A stretch of DNA of 64,000 nucleotides from Gracilimonas sp. (GCF_017641085.1 NZ_JAEPPI010000003.1:310001-374000), one strand, 5' to 3'. Numbered from the stretch's first letter, positions 27,018-36,551 are shown. The notes: generated by a model not told the origin, from the sequence alone. A program made the numbers and translations.

Positions 27018-28655
27018 CTACACAGCACAACAGCTTAGTTTTTTCACGTCTTTATCAAAAGTGAGTGCCGCAAGCTTAATTCCTTCAGAAAGGGTCAGGT
27101 AAGGATGAAATTCCGACTTTAGTGACTGAATGGAAACCCCGTGTCGAATAGCCAGAGCCAGTTCCATCAATAGTTCCGAACCTTCCGGTGCCAAAATACG
27201 GGCTCCAATCAAGCGGTCATTATCTTTGTTTCTGATCAACTTAATATAACCGCGGGTGTCCCGAGCGGCGATGGATCGAGGCACATTGTCCAGCGTAAGT
27301 TTAATTGCTTGATAGTTGACTCCAGCTTCTTCGGCTTGTTGTTCATCCATGCCCACACCGGCCACCTGTGGATCAGTGAAAATAACCCACGGTAAGACTG
27401 AAAAATCGGCTTTTCCATGACTATCTCTCATTGCATTTTCAGCAGCAACTTTTCCTTCATAGGCCGCAGTATATACAAACTGCCGTTCGCCCACTACATC
27501 GCCGGCGGCAAAGATGTTGGGTGTATTGGTTCGCATGGTTTCATCCACGGGAATGTAATTGCGTCCTTTGGTCTCAATTCCTGCGGATTTAAGATTCAGG
27601 TTCCCTGTATTTCCCTGCCTGCCGGTAGCAACTAATATCTGATCAGCTTCAAGTTCTTTTTCTTCTCCGTTTACCGTAAATCGAATACTTCTTTTTTTAT
27701 CTGTTTTCGTTATTTCCAGAATGTCTGTATTCGTCAAAATGGTTAATCCTTCCTCTTCCAAATATCCCGTTAAGGCTGTTGCAAGCTCTTCGGGTTGATC
27801 ACTTAACACATGTTCTGATCGCTGTAGTACCGTCACTTTGCTTCCCAGTCGACTAAAGAGTTGTGCATTTTCAAGAGCAATATATCCGCCACCCAAAATG
27901 ATGAGATCTTCCGGGAGCTGCTCAAGTTCATAGGCCGATTCATTGGTCAGATATCCCGCTTCTTTGAGTCCGGGTATTTCAGGAATAAACGGGGAAGCTC
28001 CTGTGGCAATTAAAATGTTCTCGGCGGTGTAGGTTGAATTATTTACCTGAACCTGATTTGTTTGAATTAACTTTCCGTACCCTTCAATAAGGGTGATGCT
28101 TGGATCATCCTTTATCACATTCACATACTTCTCCTGCCGCAGGTCCAGAACCATCTCCCGTTTTTGCTCGATCACTTTTTTAAAATCACTGATAGTTGCA
28201 GTGGTTTCAATCCCTTCAAATCTTGGACGAGATGCGTTATGGAAGGCTTCTGCGGTTCGGATCAGCGTTTTGGATGGCACGCACCCCACATTTACGCACG
28301 TTCCACCTGTTGGCAGACCTTTATTAATAATAAGCGCAGTTCCCCCCAATTCACTGGCTCGGATAGCGGCAGCAAAAGCAGCCGAACCGCCCCCGATAAT
28401 AATCAAAGAGTAAAGGTTTTCACCAGTTTGCTCTTTTCCTGATTCGCCCACTACCTGATACTTTCCCGTCTGATTTACGGCTTCAATCACTGAAGCTTTA
28501 TCAAGGGTGGATTCATCAAATGATACCGTAGCCGTTCCGTTGGGGTAGCTTACATCCGCCTTCTGTATTCCGTTTAGTTTGGATAGATTATTTTCAATAG
28601 ACACGGCGCAATGATCGCATGTCATGCCCGCTATGTCCAGTTCCAGTTCTTTCAT
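27018..28655 (-). CDS. merA: Mercuric reductase MerA
   Basis: 545 residues from ATG at 28653-28655; the longer frame start at 28718 overlaps the preceding gene and lacks homology. Reduces Hg(II) to Hg(0) with NADPH and FAD in the cytosol. N-terminal HMA domain with GMTCDHC (residues 10-16); FAD-binding GGGSAAFAAA near 90; the redox disulfide CVNVGCVPSK; NAD(P)-binding ILGGGYIALE; and the family-specific C-terminal Cys pair (SCCAV), which accepts the metal. Third gene of the mer operon, 4 bases after merTP. Confidence 0.97.
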   Translation of the reverse strand: MKELELDIAGMTCDHCAVSIENNLSKLNGIQKADVSYPNGTATVSFDESTLDKASVIEAVNQTGKYQVVGESGKEQTGENLYSLIIIGGGSAAFAAAIRASELGGTALIINKGLPTGGTCVNVGCVPSKTLIRTAEAFHNASRPRFEGIETTATISDFKKVIEQKREMVLDLRQEKYVNVIKDDPSITLIEGYGKLIQTNQVQVNNSTYTAENILIATGASPFIPEIPGLKEAGYLTNESAYELEQLPEDLIILGGGYIALENAQLFSRLGSKVTVLQRSEHVLSDQPEELATALTGYLEEEGLTILTNTDILEITKTDKKRSIRFTVNGEEKELEADQILVATGRQGNTGNLNLKSAGIETKGRNYIPVDETMRTNTPNIFAAGDVVGERQFVYTAAYEGKVAAENAMRDSHGKADFSVLPWVIFTDPQVAGVGMDEQQAEEAGVNYQAIKLTLDNVPRSIAARDTRGYIKLIRNKDNDRLIGARILAPEGSELLMELALAIRHGVSIQSLKSEFHPYLTLSEGIKLAALTFDKDVKKLSCCAV

Positions 28656-28659
28656 CCTA

Positions 28660-29286
28660 TTATTCGTTTTCTTGCTCTTGTTGAAGGTTGGCTGTAAATC
28701 CGGTCTTATTGATAGCATCCTGGAGGTCTTTTTCCGTGAGTTTCTTTTTTAAATACGAAATAGTAGCCGTTCCGCTGTCGTAGGATACCTCAGATTCAAT
28801 AATTCCATCGAGTTTACCCAACTCATTTTTCACACTGGCTTCACACCCAGCGCAGGTCATGCCTTTTACAGTGAAGGTGACCCGTTCTACATTTGCCTCG
28901 GAAACATATTGTATTTGTGTGGGTTGAGCGTCAGAGAAAAACCAATGGGAGTAGTTTGGAAAAGCCAGCAACAGCGCCGCCACAACGGTTACGGTGCCAA
29001 GAAATGATTTAGACTGGGTGAAACGGGCTTCTTCAGGATCACATTCACAGTCGATCTCTTTTGAGGGCTTCAGTTTTTGGTACCATGCAAACCCAAGTAA
29101 AAGAACAGTCAGCCCGATTAAATAAGGCCGGAATGGGTCCATGAATGAAAATGTAGAAGCGATTCCACTTGTACCTGCCAGAATAGCCAGCACCGGTGTG
29201 ATGCAGCAAAGGGAGGCGATAAATGCAACTCCGAGTCCAGCGCCCAGCCATTTGGTATCAGAATTATTTTCCGGTTGCTTGTTCAT
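28660..29286 (-). CDS. merT: MerTP mercury transporter fusion
   Basis: 208 residues. The membrane part is MerT: helix 1 carries the Cys pair of SLCCITPVLAIL, helices 2 and 3 follow, with a cytosolic DCECDPEE loop between them that supplies another Cys pair. The C-terminal domain (about 132-205) is a MerP-like HMA with GMTCAGCEASV. The fused form is usual in Bacteroidota-type mer operons. It takes Hg(II) into the cell and hands it to MerA. ATG overlaps the end of the arsR-type gene. Confidence 0.95.
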   Translation of the reverse strand: MNKQPENNSDTKWLGAGLGVAFIASLCCITPVLAILAGTSGIASTFSFMDPFRPYLIGLTVLLLGFAWYQKLKPSKEIDCECDPEEARFTQSKSFLGTVTVVAALLLAFPNYSHWFFSDAQPTQIQYVSEANVERVTFTVKGMTCAGCEASVKNELGKLDGIIESEVSYDSGTATISYLKKKLTEKDLQDAINKTGFTANLQQEQENE

Positions 29287-29663
29287 GCGGCTAATACCTC
29301 CATAATGGTATTGTTTTCAATTTGGTTGAAAAGTGGTTTCAAAAGATCGTCATAAGGTTCTTGCAGGGAATAGAAAATGAGTTTTCCCTCTCTTCTTGAA
29401 TCTAAAAGTCCGGCGTCTTTCAATTTTCGTAGGTGTTGCGATATCGCCGGTACGGTCATATCCAAAATATCGCTCAAATCACATGGACATAAATCTTCTT
29501 CGGTGCTCAGTAAAAACAGAATTTTCAGGCGCACATCATTTCCGGCCAGTTTCAGTATGTCCGAGAGTTTTAAGATGGATGATTCTACCGCATGGATAGA
29601 ATCAATGCAGCGGTTGATCTGGTTCAGATCGGCTACATCACGAATACAGGATTGTTTACTCAT
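29283..29663 (-). CDS. ArsR-family metal-sensing repressor of the mer operon
   Basis: 126 residues from ATG at 29661-29663; upstream codons in frame show no family similarity. A winged helix (about 35-110): LKILFLLSTEEDLCPCDLSDIL, then recognition helix in VPAISQHLRKLKDAGLL and the wing REGKLIFYSL. The CPC pair in the alpha-3 helix region is the classic metal site of ArsR/CadC-type sensors; C6 (KQSC) may add a ligand. Represses and, on metal binding, releases the operon. It sits 8 bases from a perfect palindromic operator. It appears to have taken over from the decayed MerR next to it. Confidence 0.93.
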   Translation of the reverse strand: MSKQSCIRDVADLNQINRCIDSIHAVESSILKLSDILKLAGNDVRLKILFLLSTEEDLCPCDLSDILDMTVPAISQHLRKLKDAGLLDSRREGKLIFYSLQEPYDDLLKPLFNQIENNTIMEVLAA

Positions 29664-29670
29664 AGGAATT

Positions 29671-29694
29671 ATATTTAAGTGATTTCTTAAATAT
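29671..29694. promoter_or_regulatory. Palindromic operator of the ArsR-type repressor
   Basis: A perfect 9-bp inverted repeat, ATATTTAAG (29671-29679) and CTTAAATAT (29686-29694), with a 6-base spacer, 8 bases before the repressor start. Size and AT content fit ArsR/SmtB operators. Confidence 0.82.
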
Positions 29695-29705
29695 AGAATC
29701 AGTGT

Positions 29706-29731
29706 ATCATTTAAGCAAGTGATTAAATGAT
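29706..29731. promoter_or_regulatory. Second inverted repeat upstream of the mer operon
   Basis: A perfect 9-bp repeat, ATCATTTAA (29706-29714) and TTAAATGAT (29723-29731), 8-base spacer, overlapping the last codons of the dead MerR gene. A second repressor site or part of the promoter region. Confidence 0.6.
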
Positions 29732-29952
29732 GAATCATCTTGGTTTTTCCGAGTTACGCTTTTGCCTTCCAGGGCCTCAAGGATAGGGCACTCATCTTCG
29801 TGCACATCGCCAGTGCAGGAGTCAATGAGATTAAGCATCGTCCCTTTTATCCGCTGCAAGTCTTCAATTTTGTGAATCACATCCCGGTACTTCTTTTCGG
29901 CCTCCACTTAGTTCGTATTTTCAACCATCCTGAGCTCCAAAAATCGAATTAA
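29707..29952 (-). pseudogene. Remnant of a MerR-family metal regulator
   Basis: Leftward translation gives the hinge and dimer helix of a MerR protein: LIRFLELRMVENTN, an in-frame TAA at 29908-29910, then AEKKYRDVIHKIEDLQRIKG and the metal-site region SCTGDVHEDECPILEALEG. This matches MerR/CadR/ZntR effector-domain patterns. The N-terminal DNA-binding half is absent and the frame is closed upstream, so the product cannot bind DNA. A 66-residue frame from GTG 29907 is open, and could in principle be expressed, but I judge it dead. Confidence 0.78.
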
Positions 29953-30034
29953 TTAGCCTTAATATTCTTCTCTTTTTTCTGTTTCACCATCTTGGTATAG
30001 CCACCTAACCTATAGAAATAAAAACTTCTTATGA

Positions 30035-30051
30035 TTTAAGCTTCATTTAAG
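30035..30051 (+). promoter_or_regulatory. TTTAAG direct-repeat operator, site 5
   Basis: TTTAAG at 30035-30040 and 30046-30051, 11-bp period, 76 bases before the first gene of the Cus cluster at 30128. Confidence 0.72.
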
Positions 30052-30127
30052 CATTCCCCTCGTAGTTTGGGTTAAATACAACATATCAAACTACGGGCTT
30101 TGTGCCTTTTAAACCAAGGATTTAGGA

Positions 30128-31408
30128 ATGAAAAAAATAATGATAAAGGGATTTTTCTTCGGAATATCACTGTTCCTTGTTTCATCTAATTTAAGTTTTT
30201 CTCAAACACCAGACTCCACATTATTACTGGATGAGCTTATACAAAAAGTATTAGAACAAAATCCAGAATTAATGGCTTCAAATAAAGACTGGGATGCCAG
30301 CAAAACTAAGATATCACAGGTAAAAGCATTACCCGATCCTACGTTAGGTTTAAATATCATGAACCTGCCGGTCAACAGCTTTGCTCTTGATCAGGAGCCT
30401 ATGACAGGCAAGCAGGTATCCCTGATGCAACCGTTCCCTTTCCCCGGTAAACTTAGTCTGAAGGGCGATATTGCAAAAAGTGAGTCGGAGATAGCTTTAC
30501 ATCGGTATAGAGAACTTAAGAATCAGCTTATAAAAAACACCTCTCAGGCTTATTTCGACCTCTATTACATAGATCAGGCTCTTGCAACAGTTGCAAATAA
30601 CCAGGAGTTGCTCAAGGAATTCGTTGAAATAGCTGAGACAAGGTATGGCGTGGGTAAAGGTACGCAACCGGATGTATTACGGGCACAAGTAGCTCTTTCA
30701 AAAATGATTGATCAGGAACTCAAGCTTCTCCAACAGCGTGAAGCTGTGCAGGCCCGCATTAATACCCTATTAAACGACCCCGCTGATTCGCCGCTTGGCA
30801 AGGCTGTTGTTATGGAACCGGAACCCTGGACGGGCAAACTACAAACGCTCATTCAGCGAGCCGACAGTAGCAGCCCGGTACTTGCAGCATGGAAAACGGC
30901 CGTTAAGCAAAGCGGGCAAAAGGTAGATTTAGCACTGAAAGACCGATATCCTGATTTTTCAGTTGGTGTTGCTTATACCCAACGGAATGAACTGCAAAAC
31001 GGGATGCAGGGCTATGATTTTGTCTCGGCTATGTTCAATGTTAAAATTCCTCTCTTTTTAAATAAAAAGCAGAATAAAAAGGTACAAGAGACCCAAATTC
31101 GACAGTCGTCTATAGAGTATCGCTATCAAAATGTAGCAAATTCCATTGAACAAAAACTTCAACAATCACTTACTGACCTTGAAAAAAACCAGAGACTCTT
31201 GGAACTGTACAGAACAGGGATTATTCCTCAGGCCGAAGAATCCCTGGAGTCATCAATAGCCGGGTATCAGAATGACAAGGTGGACTTCTTGTCTCTACTT
31301 GATAGTGAATTAACGCTTTTTCAGTTTCGCCTGGATTACCATCGCTTTTTAGCCGACTACCATAAAGCTATAGCAGATATAGAAGCACTAACCGGCACAG
31401 AGTTTTAA
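30128..31408 (+). CDS. cusC: TolC-family outer-membrane efflux protein (CusC-like)
   Basis: 426 residues, signal peptide ending FSQ. The outer-membrane efflux repeats cover about 40-220 and 240-425: ASNKDWDASKTKISQVKALPDPTLG, AETRYGVGKGTQPDVLRAQVALS, and SLLDSELTLFQFRLDYHRF near the end. Forms the channel for the RND pump encoded two genes on. AGGA lies 4 bases before the ATG. The first gene of a cluster CBA-PII-DUF411-AraC under site 5. Symbol by position in a copper-type set. Confidence 0.93.
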   Translation: MKKIMIKGFFFGISLFLVSSNLSFSQTPDSTLLLDELIQKVLEQNPELMASNKDWDASKTKISQVKALPDPTLGLNIMNLPVNSFALDQEPMTGKQVSLMQPFPFPGKLSLKGDIAKSESEIALHRYRELKNQLIKNTSQAYFDLYYIDQALATVANNQELLKEFVEIAETRYGVGKGTQPDVLRAQVALSKMIDQELKLLQQREAVQARINTLLNDPADSPLGKAVVMEPEPWTGKLQTLIQRADSSSPVLAAWKTAVKQSGQKVDLALKDRYPDFSVGVAYTQRNELQNGMQGYDFVSAMFNVKIPLFLNKKQNKKVQETQIRQSSIEYRYQNVANSIEQKLQQSLTDLEKNQRLLELYRTGIIPQAEESLESSIAGYQNDKVDFLSLLDSELTLFQFRLDYHRFLADYHKAIADIEALTGTEF

Positions 31409-31429
31409 ACCTTTTTCAAAATTTAAACA

Positions 31430-32923
31430 ATGAGTACAACCATTATGAATACCAAATCAATATTACTATCCCTCGGAGCAGTTGTCGCCTTTTCACTAGG
31501 TGGTTACTGGCTGGGAACACAACAAACTACTGACAGTTCAGCATCTTCTACAGAAACCGCGGAAGAGATGCAGAATATGCCGAAGGCTGAATCAGATACC
31601 AGGCAAAAGGAAGATCGCGAAGTACTGTACTGGCAAGCTCCGATGAATCCAAGTGAAATTTATGATGAACCCGGTAAATCTAGTATGGGTATGGACCTGG
31701 TTCCGGTATATGCCGATGGAGCAAGCAGCTCGGAAGGGATGATATCAATAAATCCCGTGGTGGTACAAAATATGAATGTTCGAACGGCCAAAGTTCAGCA
31801 AAAAGATTTATCAACAGTCGTCCGTGCCGTTGGGAAAGTCGATTACGATGAACAAAAACTTTTTACTGTAAGTCCAAAAATTTCAGGTTGGGTTGAGCAG
31901 CTTTACGTGGATTATACAGGTAAAATGGTGCAACGGGGGCAACCGCTATTCAGTATCTACTCTCCTGAGTTGGTGACCACTCAGAGAGAATACCTGTTGG
32001 CTCTAAAAACCCAGAAAAAGGTAGCCTCCAGCAGTTTTGAAACCATCCGTTCTGGAGGAAGTAGCCTACTTGATGCTACACGCCAACGGCTAGAATATTG
32101 GGACATTCCTGATTCAGAAATAAAACAACTGGAACAAAGTGGGGAAGTCAAGAAAGCTATTACGCTAAAATCGCCTGCCTCTGGAATAGTGCTTCATAAA
32201 AATGCCATAGAAGGCGAGTATATAAAAGCGAGTACACCTGCGTATAAAATAGCAGATCTTTCAACCATTTGGGTGCAAACAAGCGTGTACGACTACGAGG
32301 TACCCTGGATTGAAGAGGGACAACCTGCACAAATGGAACTTTCCTATCAACCGGGTAAAACCTATGAAGGAATCGTTGCCTATGTATACCCCACCCTGGA
32401 CCAGAAAACCCGAACCGTTCAGGTGCGGCTGGAATTTTCCAACCCTAATCTTGAACTAAAGCCAGGGATGTTTGCCAATGTAAGCATCCAAACGCGACCC
32501 AAAAATAATGTCACCGTCATTCCAAATGAGGCTATCATCAGAACCGGGGAACGTAACATCGTTTTTGTGGCAAAGGGCGAAGGCTCGTTTGAACCCCGCG
32601 AAGTAACCTTAGGTATGGAAGGTGGCGAGCGAAACAATGAAATTGAAATATTGGAAGGCGTAAAACCGGGTGAAGAGATTGTTACTTCTGCTCAGTTCCT
32701 TTTCGATAGTGAAAGCCGGCTGCAAGAAGCGATTCAAAAAATGCTTCAGCAAAAGCAAGATACCTCTGATATGGAGAACATGGACATGTCCGGTGGTGAA
32801 ATGAACCACGATGAGACGCCAGTCGACACTACCGATCATTCAAACATGGATATGACCGGCGGGGAAATGAATCATGATGAAATGCCGGCCGACACTACCG
32901 ACCATTCAAATATGAATATGTGA
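31430..32923 (+). CDS. cusB: RND periplasmic adaptor (CusB-like) with heavy-metal-binding domain
   Basis: 497 residues; membrane anchor about 8-28 (ATG 31445 is an alternative start). A heavy-metal-binding domain follows (YWQAPMNPSEIYDEPGKSS, then MGMDLVPVY, about 68-95), Met-rich as in CusB-type adaptors. The hairpin, lipoyl (ISGWVEQLYVDYTGKMVQRG) and beta-barrel domains run to about 445. The tail is a tandem Met/His repeat. In the family this protein receives Cu(I)/Ag(I) and opens the CusA pump. Confidence 0.94.
   Translation: MSTTIMNTKSILLSLGAVVAFSLGGYWLGTQQTTDSSASSTETAEEMQNMPKAESDTRQKEDREVLYWQAPMNPSEIYDEPGKSSMGMDLVPVYADGASSSEGMISINPVVVQNMNVRTAKVQQKDLSTVVRAVGKVDYDEQKLFTVSPKISGWVEQLYVDYTGKMVQRGQPLFSIYSPELVTTQREYLLALKTQKKVASSSFETIRSGGSSLLDATRQRLEYWDIPDSEIKQLEQSGEVKKAITLKSPASGIVLHKNAIEGEYIKASTPAYKIADLSTIWVQTSVYDYEVPWIEEGQPAQMELSYQPGKTYEGIVAYVYPTLDQKTRTVQVRLEFSNPNLELKPGMFANVSIQTRPKNNVTVIPNEAIIRTGERNIVFVAKGEGSFEPREVTLGMEGGERNNEIEILEGVKPGEEIVTSAQFLFDSESRLQEAIQKMLQQKQDTSDMENMDMSGGEMNHDETPVDTTDHSNMDMTGGEMNHDEMPADTTDHSNMNM
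32777..32920 (+). repeat. Tandem 66-base repeat encoding the Met/His tail of CusB
   Basis: Two nearly identical 66-base units (32777-32842 and 32843-32908) plus a 12-base partial third. Each encodes 22 residues built of NMDM, GGEMNHDE and DTTDHS. A simple way to vary the number of metal-binding sites by unequal recombination. Confidence 0.85.
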
Positions 32924-32978
32924 ATCAATGGGCAAAGTTAAAGTACAAACCCTTTTAAACATTTTGGAGAATTAAGAA

Positions 32979-35900
32979 ATGCTACAGAAAATAATTGAAC
33001 TATCTGTAAATAACCGCTTTATGGTGATTATTGCTAGTATTCTGATACTGGCAGGCGGTACATATGTAATGTATCAAACACCCGTAGATGCCATTCCCGA
33101 TCTAAGTGATGTACAGGTTATTGTCTTCACCAAATATCCGGGACAGGCCCCGCAGGTTGTTGAGGACCAGGTCACCTATCCGCTAACCACTACTATGATG
33201 TCGGTACCCAAATCTAAAGTTGTTCGAGGCTATTCCTTCTTCGGGCTCTCTTTCATATACATCATTTTTGAAGACGATACCGATATGTATTGGGCGCGAA
33301 GCCGGGTACTGGAATACCTTAATACTGCAGGCAGTAATTTGCCTGAAGGGGTAACGCCCACGCTTGGACCGGATGCAACCGGGGTTGGTTGGGTTTACGA
33401 GTACGTGCTGGATGGTGGAGACCAGTACGACCTCCAACAGTTGCGCTCAATTCAAGACTGGTTCCTTAAATACGAACTACTCAGTGTGGACGGGGTAGCC
33501 GAAGTTGCCAGTGTGGGAGGTCATGTCAAACAATACCAGGTAGAAGTGGATCCGGATAAACTGCTGGCTTATGATATCCCGTTGTCGAAAGTAAAAATGG
33601 CTATCAAACGCAGTAATAATGACGTGGGTGGCCGCTTGGTGGAAATGAGCGAAACCGAGTTTATGGTCCGTGGCAAAGGATATATTCAAACAGTTGAAGA
33701 TGTTGAAAATGTGCCCATCGGTACCGATGGTAACGGCACGCCCGTGACCATTCGTAATGTAGCTAATGTTCAAATAGGCCCGGACCTCCGTCGCGGTGTA
33801 GTTGACTGGAATGGCGAAGGAGAAGCAGTAGGGGGCGTGGTCATCATGCGGTTTGGAGAAAATGCGCTGCAAACCATCGACAACGTAAAGGCAAAGTTGA
33901 AAGAACTTGAAAGCGGGCTTCCAGAGGGAATCACCATTAAAACGGCTTATGACCGCTCCAGCCTGATTAAGCGTGCTATTGAATTTTTGGAACATAAACT
34001 TCTGGAGGAAAGCATCGTCGTTGCTATCATTGTGTTGATATTCCTATTACACTTTAGGAGTTCATTAGTGGCTATTATCAGTTTGCCCATCGGTATTTTG
34101 GCCGCCTTCATAGTGATGTATTTTCAGGGTATCAACGCCAATATTATGTCATTAAGTGGGATAGCCATTGCTATTGGAGCAATGGTGGATGCGGCAATCG
34201 TGATGGTGGAGAATGCGCATAAACATCTGGAAAGAGATCGGGGCAAAAAGGAACATTGGCGGATTATTATAGATGCTTCCAAAGAGGTAGGGCCGGCCTT
34301 GTTCTTCTCCCTTCTGATTATCACGGTTTCGTTTCTGCCAATCTTTGCATTACAGGGACAAGAAGGACGTCTTTTTAAACCACTGGCTTTTACCAAAACG
34401 TACGCCATGGCAGCAGCAGCACTGCTCTCGGTGACGCTGGTACCTGTATTAATGGGATACCTTATACGCGGAAAAATTCAACCCGAACATAAAAACCCCG
34501 TTAACCGTTTTTTAATATGGATTTACAGACCGGTAATAAATTTGGCATTGCGCTTTAAGTGGACCACCATCATAGCCTCTATTGCAATACTTGCCATATC
34601 TATAGTGCCATTGCAACGACTCGGTTCGGAATTTATGCCTCCTATCGAAGAGGGTGACCTGCTTTATATGCCGACCACCGATCCTGGTATCAGTATAACC
34701 AAGGCGAAGGAACTCCTGCAACAAACTGATAAAGTTATCGCCAGTTTCCCTGAAGTGAAATCGGTATTTGGCAAAGCAGGACGAGCACAAACTTCCACGG
34801 ATCCGGCACCACTATCGATGTTCGAAACCATTATCCAGTTAAAACCTGAAGATGAGTGGCGTGAGGGTATGACGATGGATAAACTGAAGCAAGAGATGGA
34901 TGCGGCCATCAAAATTCCGGGGCTTACTAACGCCTGGACGATGCCGATTAAGACACGAATAGATATGCTGTCTACTGGTATAAAAACTCCGATTGGTATT
35001 AAAGTAACCGGACCAGATCTTCAGACACTTTCCGATCTCAGTTCGGACATAGCCTCCGTGGTGCGAGATGTACCTGGAACTTTGAGTGTCTTCGCTGACA
35101 AGACAACTGGAGGAAATTACCTGGACTTCAATATCGACCGTAAAGAAGCTGCCCGTTATGGACTAACGACCGGTGACGTGCAGGATGTAATCCAATCTGC
35201 CATCGGTGGAATGAACGTAACTGAGACCGTGGAAGGGCTGGAACGCTATCCGGTCAACGTACGGTATGCCCGAGAGACCCGTGAAAACCTTACGGATCTC
35301 GGGCGGGTATTGATTTCAACTCCTTCTGGGGCTCAAATACCCATTGAATACGTTGCCGATTTGCAGATCCGCAAAGACGCGCCTGTGATTAAAACCGAGA
35401 ATGCCCGCTATTCCAGCTGGATCTATGTGGACTTAACTACTTCTGATCTTGGAACCTATGTTAACCAGGCCCGGCAAACCGTTGATGAACGGTTGGACCT
35501 GCCTTCCGGATACAGTCTAAGCTGGAGTGGGCAATATGAATACATGGAGCGGGCTAAAAAGCGTCTGCAAGTGGTAGTTCCGATCACCTTGCTCATTATC
35601 TTCCTGCTGCTGTACTTTAACTTTAAAAATCTACAGGAGAGTATGATCGTTCTTTTGACACTGCCCTTCTCATTGGTTGGTTCATTCTGGCTATTGTATA
35701 TCCTGGATTATAATCTGAGTGTGGCTGTTGGGGTTGGTGCCATAGCTCTTGCAGGTGTGGCCGCAGAAATCGGGGTTATAATGCTCACATATCTGGATAA
35801 TGCCTACAACGACCGGAAATATAATGACAAGATGAAGAACCTAGACGATCTGAAACAGGCTATCTTTGAAGGATCTGCCCAGCGAATTCGCCCAATATTT

Positions 35901-36113
35901 ATGACAGTTTGTGCCATCACCGGCGGGCTGCTGCCAATAATGTGGGGTGCGGGAACAGGGGCTACCGTCATGAAGCGGATTGCCGCCCCAATGGTTGGGG
36001 GGATGGTATCAGCAACGATACTTAGCCTTGTTGTTATACCTGTAATCTACTACCTCTGGAAAAGCCGAGAAGTAAAACGTCTGGCTAAAACAACCACTAA
36101 GATCAACAGTTAA
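32979..36113 (+). CDS. cusA: HME-RND copper/silver efflux pump (CusA)
   Basis: 1044 residues with 12 predicted helices and two large periplasmic loops. The helix 4 motif AIAIGAMVDAAIVMVEN has the proton-relay Asp and Glu in the arrangement of monovalent-metal (Cu/Ag) pumps. RIDMLSTGIKTPIGIKV matches the CusA periplasmic segment holding one of the Met ligands. Exports Cu(I)/Ag(I) from periplasm or cytosol with proton import, with CusB and CusC upstream. Followed by a hairpin and a PII-like gene. Confidence 0.96.
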   Translation: MLQKIIELSVNNRFMVIIASILILAGGTYVMYQTPVDAIPDLSDVQVIVFTKYPGQAPQVVEDQVTYPLTTTMMSVPKSKVVRGYSFFGLSFIYIIFEDDTDMYWARSRVLEYLNTAGSNLPEGVTPTLGPDATGVGWVYEYVLDGGDQYDLQQLRSIQDWFLKYELLSVDGVAEVASVGGHVKQYQVEVDPDKLLAYDIPLSKVKMAIKRSNNDVGGRLVEMSETEFMVRGKGYIQTVEDVENVPIGTDGNGTPVTIRNVANVQIGPDLRRGVVDWNGEGEAVGGVVIMRFGENALQTIDNVKAKLKELESGLPEGITIKTAYDRSSLIKRAIEFLEHKLLEESIVVAIIVLIFLLHFRSSLVAIISLPIGILAAFIVMYFQGINANIMSLSGIAIAIGAMVDAAIVMVENAHKHLERDRGKKEHWRIIIDASKEVGPALFFSLLIITVSFLPIFALQGQEGRLFKPLAFTKTYAMAAAALLSVTLVPVLMGYLIRGKIQPEHKNPVNRFLIWIYRPVINLALRFKWTTIIASIAILAISIVPLQRLGSEFMPPIEEGDLLYMPTTDPGISITKAKELLQQTDKVIASFPEVKSVFGKAGRAQTSTDPAPLSMFETIIQLKPEDEWREGMTMDKLKQEMDAAIKIPGLTNAWTMPIKTRIDMLSTGIKTPIGIKVTGPDLQTLSDLSSDIASVVRDVPGTLSVFADKTTGGNYLDFNIDRKEAARYGLTTGDVQDVIQSAIGGMNVTETVEGLERYPVNVRYARETRENLTDLGRVLISTPSGAQIPIEYVADLQIRKDAPVIKTENARYSSWIYVDLTTSDLGTYVNQARQTVDERLDLPSGYSLSWSGQYEYMERAKKRLQVVVPITLLIIFLLLYFNFKNLQESMIVLLTLPFSLVGSFWLLYILDYNLSVAVGVGAIALAGVAAEIGVIMLTYLDNAYNDRKYNDKMKNLDDLKQAIFEGSAQRIRPIFMTVCAITGGLLPIMWGAGTGATVMKRIAAPMVGGMVSATILSLVVIPVIYYLWKSREVKRLAKTTTKINS

Positions 36114-36137
36114 CTAATTGACAAACAGAAATAAGAT

Positions 36138-36162
36138 CTGGCAGGTTTTTCAAACTTGCCAG
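36138..36162 (+). other. Hairpin between cusA and the PII-like gene
   Basis: An 11-bp stem (CTGGCAGGTTT at 36138-36148 with AAACTTGCCAG at 36152-36162; one G-T wobble) and a 3-base loop. No T-run, so it may stabilise the upstream mRNA end or attenuate rather than terminate. A similar hairpin is at the same place in the third cluster. Confidence 0.6.
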
Positions 36163-36185
36163 GCCTAACAAAAAAGGTAATAAGT

Positions 36186-36551
36186 ATGAATGAAGTCAAA
36201 GCATTTATTCGCAAACGAAAAGCAGAACAAGTCATTGACGGGCTGGAAGCGCAAGGTTTCTGCTGCATGACACTAATCGATGTAATGGGACTGGGTCGAA
36301 TGTCGGACCCGGAAAAAGCCCAGCTTTCAGTCAGTATTGCTGAACGATTTACTAACATAGTTAAACTCGTGGTGGTGTGTAGTGAAAAAGATACCGAGCG
36401 GGTAGTCGAAATCATTCGAAATAAGGGTCGCAGTGGACAGCCCGGGGATGGAATTATATATGTGACTCCGGTTAGTAAATCTGTTCATATTAGATCAGGA
36501 GACTCGGGTAGTGACTTCTTACAACATGAACGACGTAACCCTACCTCTTAA
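36186..36551 (+). CDS. PII-like protein (PII-NG type) of the Cus cluster
   Basis: 121 residues from ATG 36186. Starts with the GlnB strand NEVKAFIRKRKAEQVIDGL and has the second PII signature, GRSGQPGDGIIYVTPV, followed by HIRSGD. The T-loop is short and lacks the uridylylated Tyr of GlnB; CCM at 28-30 may bind metal. The PII superfamily has a described group (PII-NG) encoded beside CzcA/CusA pumps, of unknown mechanism; this fits it. Probably trimeric and cytosolic, sensing a nucleotide or a metal. Compare 48046 and 61886. Confidence 0.88.
   Translation: MNEVKAFIRKRKAEQVIDGLEAQGFCCMTLIDVMGLGRMSDPEKAQLSVSIAERFTNIVKLVVVCSEKDTERVVEIIRNKGRSGQPGDGIIYVTPVSKSVHIRSGDSGSDFLQHERRNPTS

Noticed and set aside
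28656-28718. N-terminal extension of MerA
   Set aside because: It overlaps merTP and encodes a non-homologous Lys/Asn-rich stretch; the HMA domain starts at 28655.
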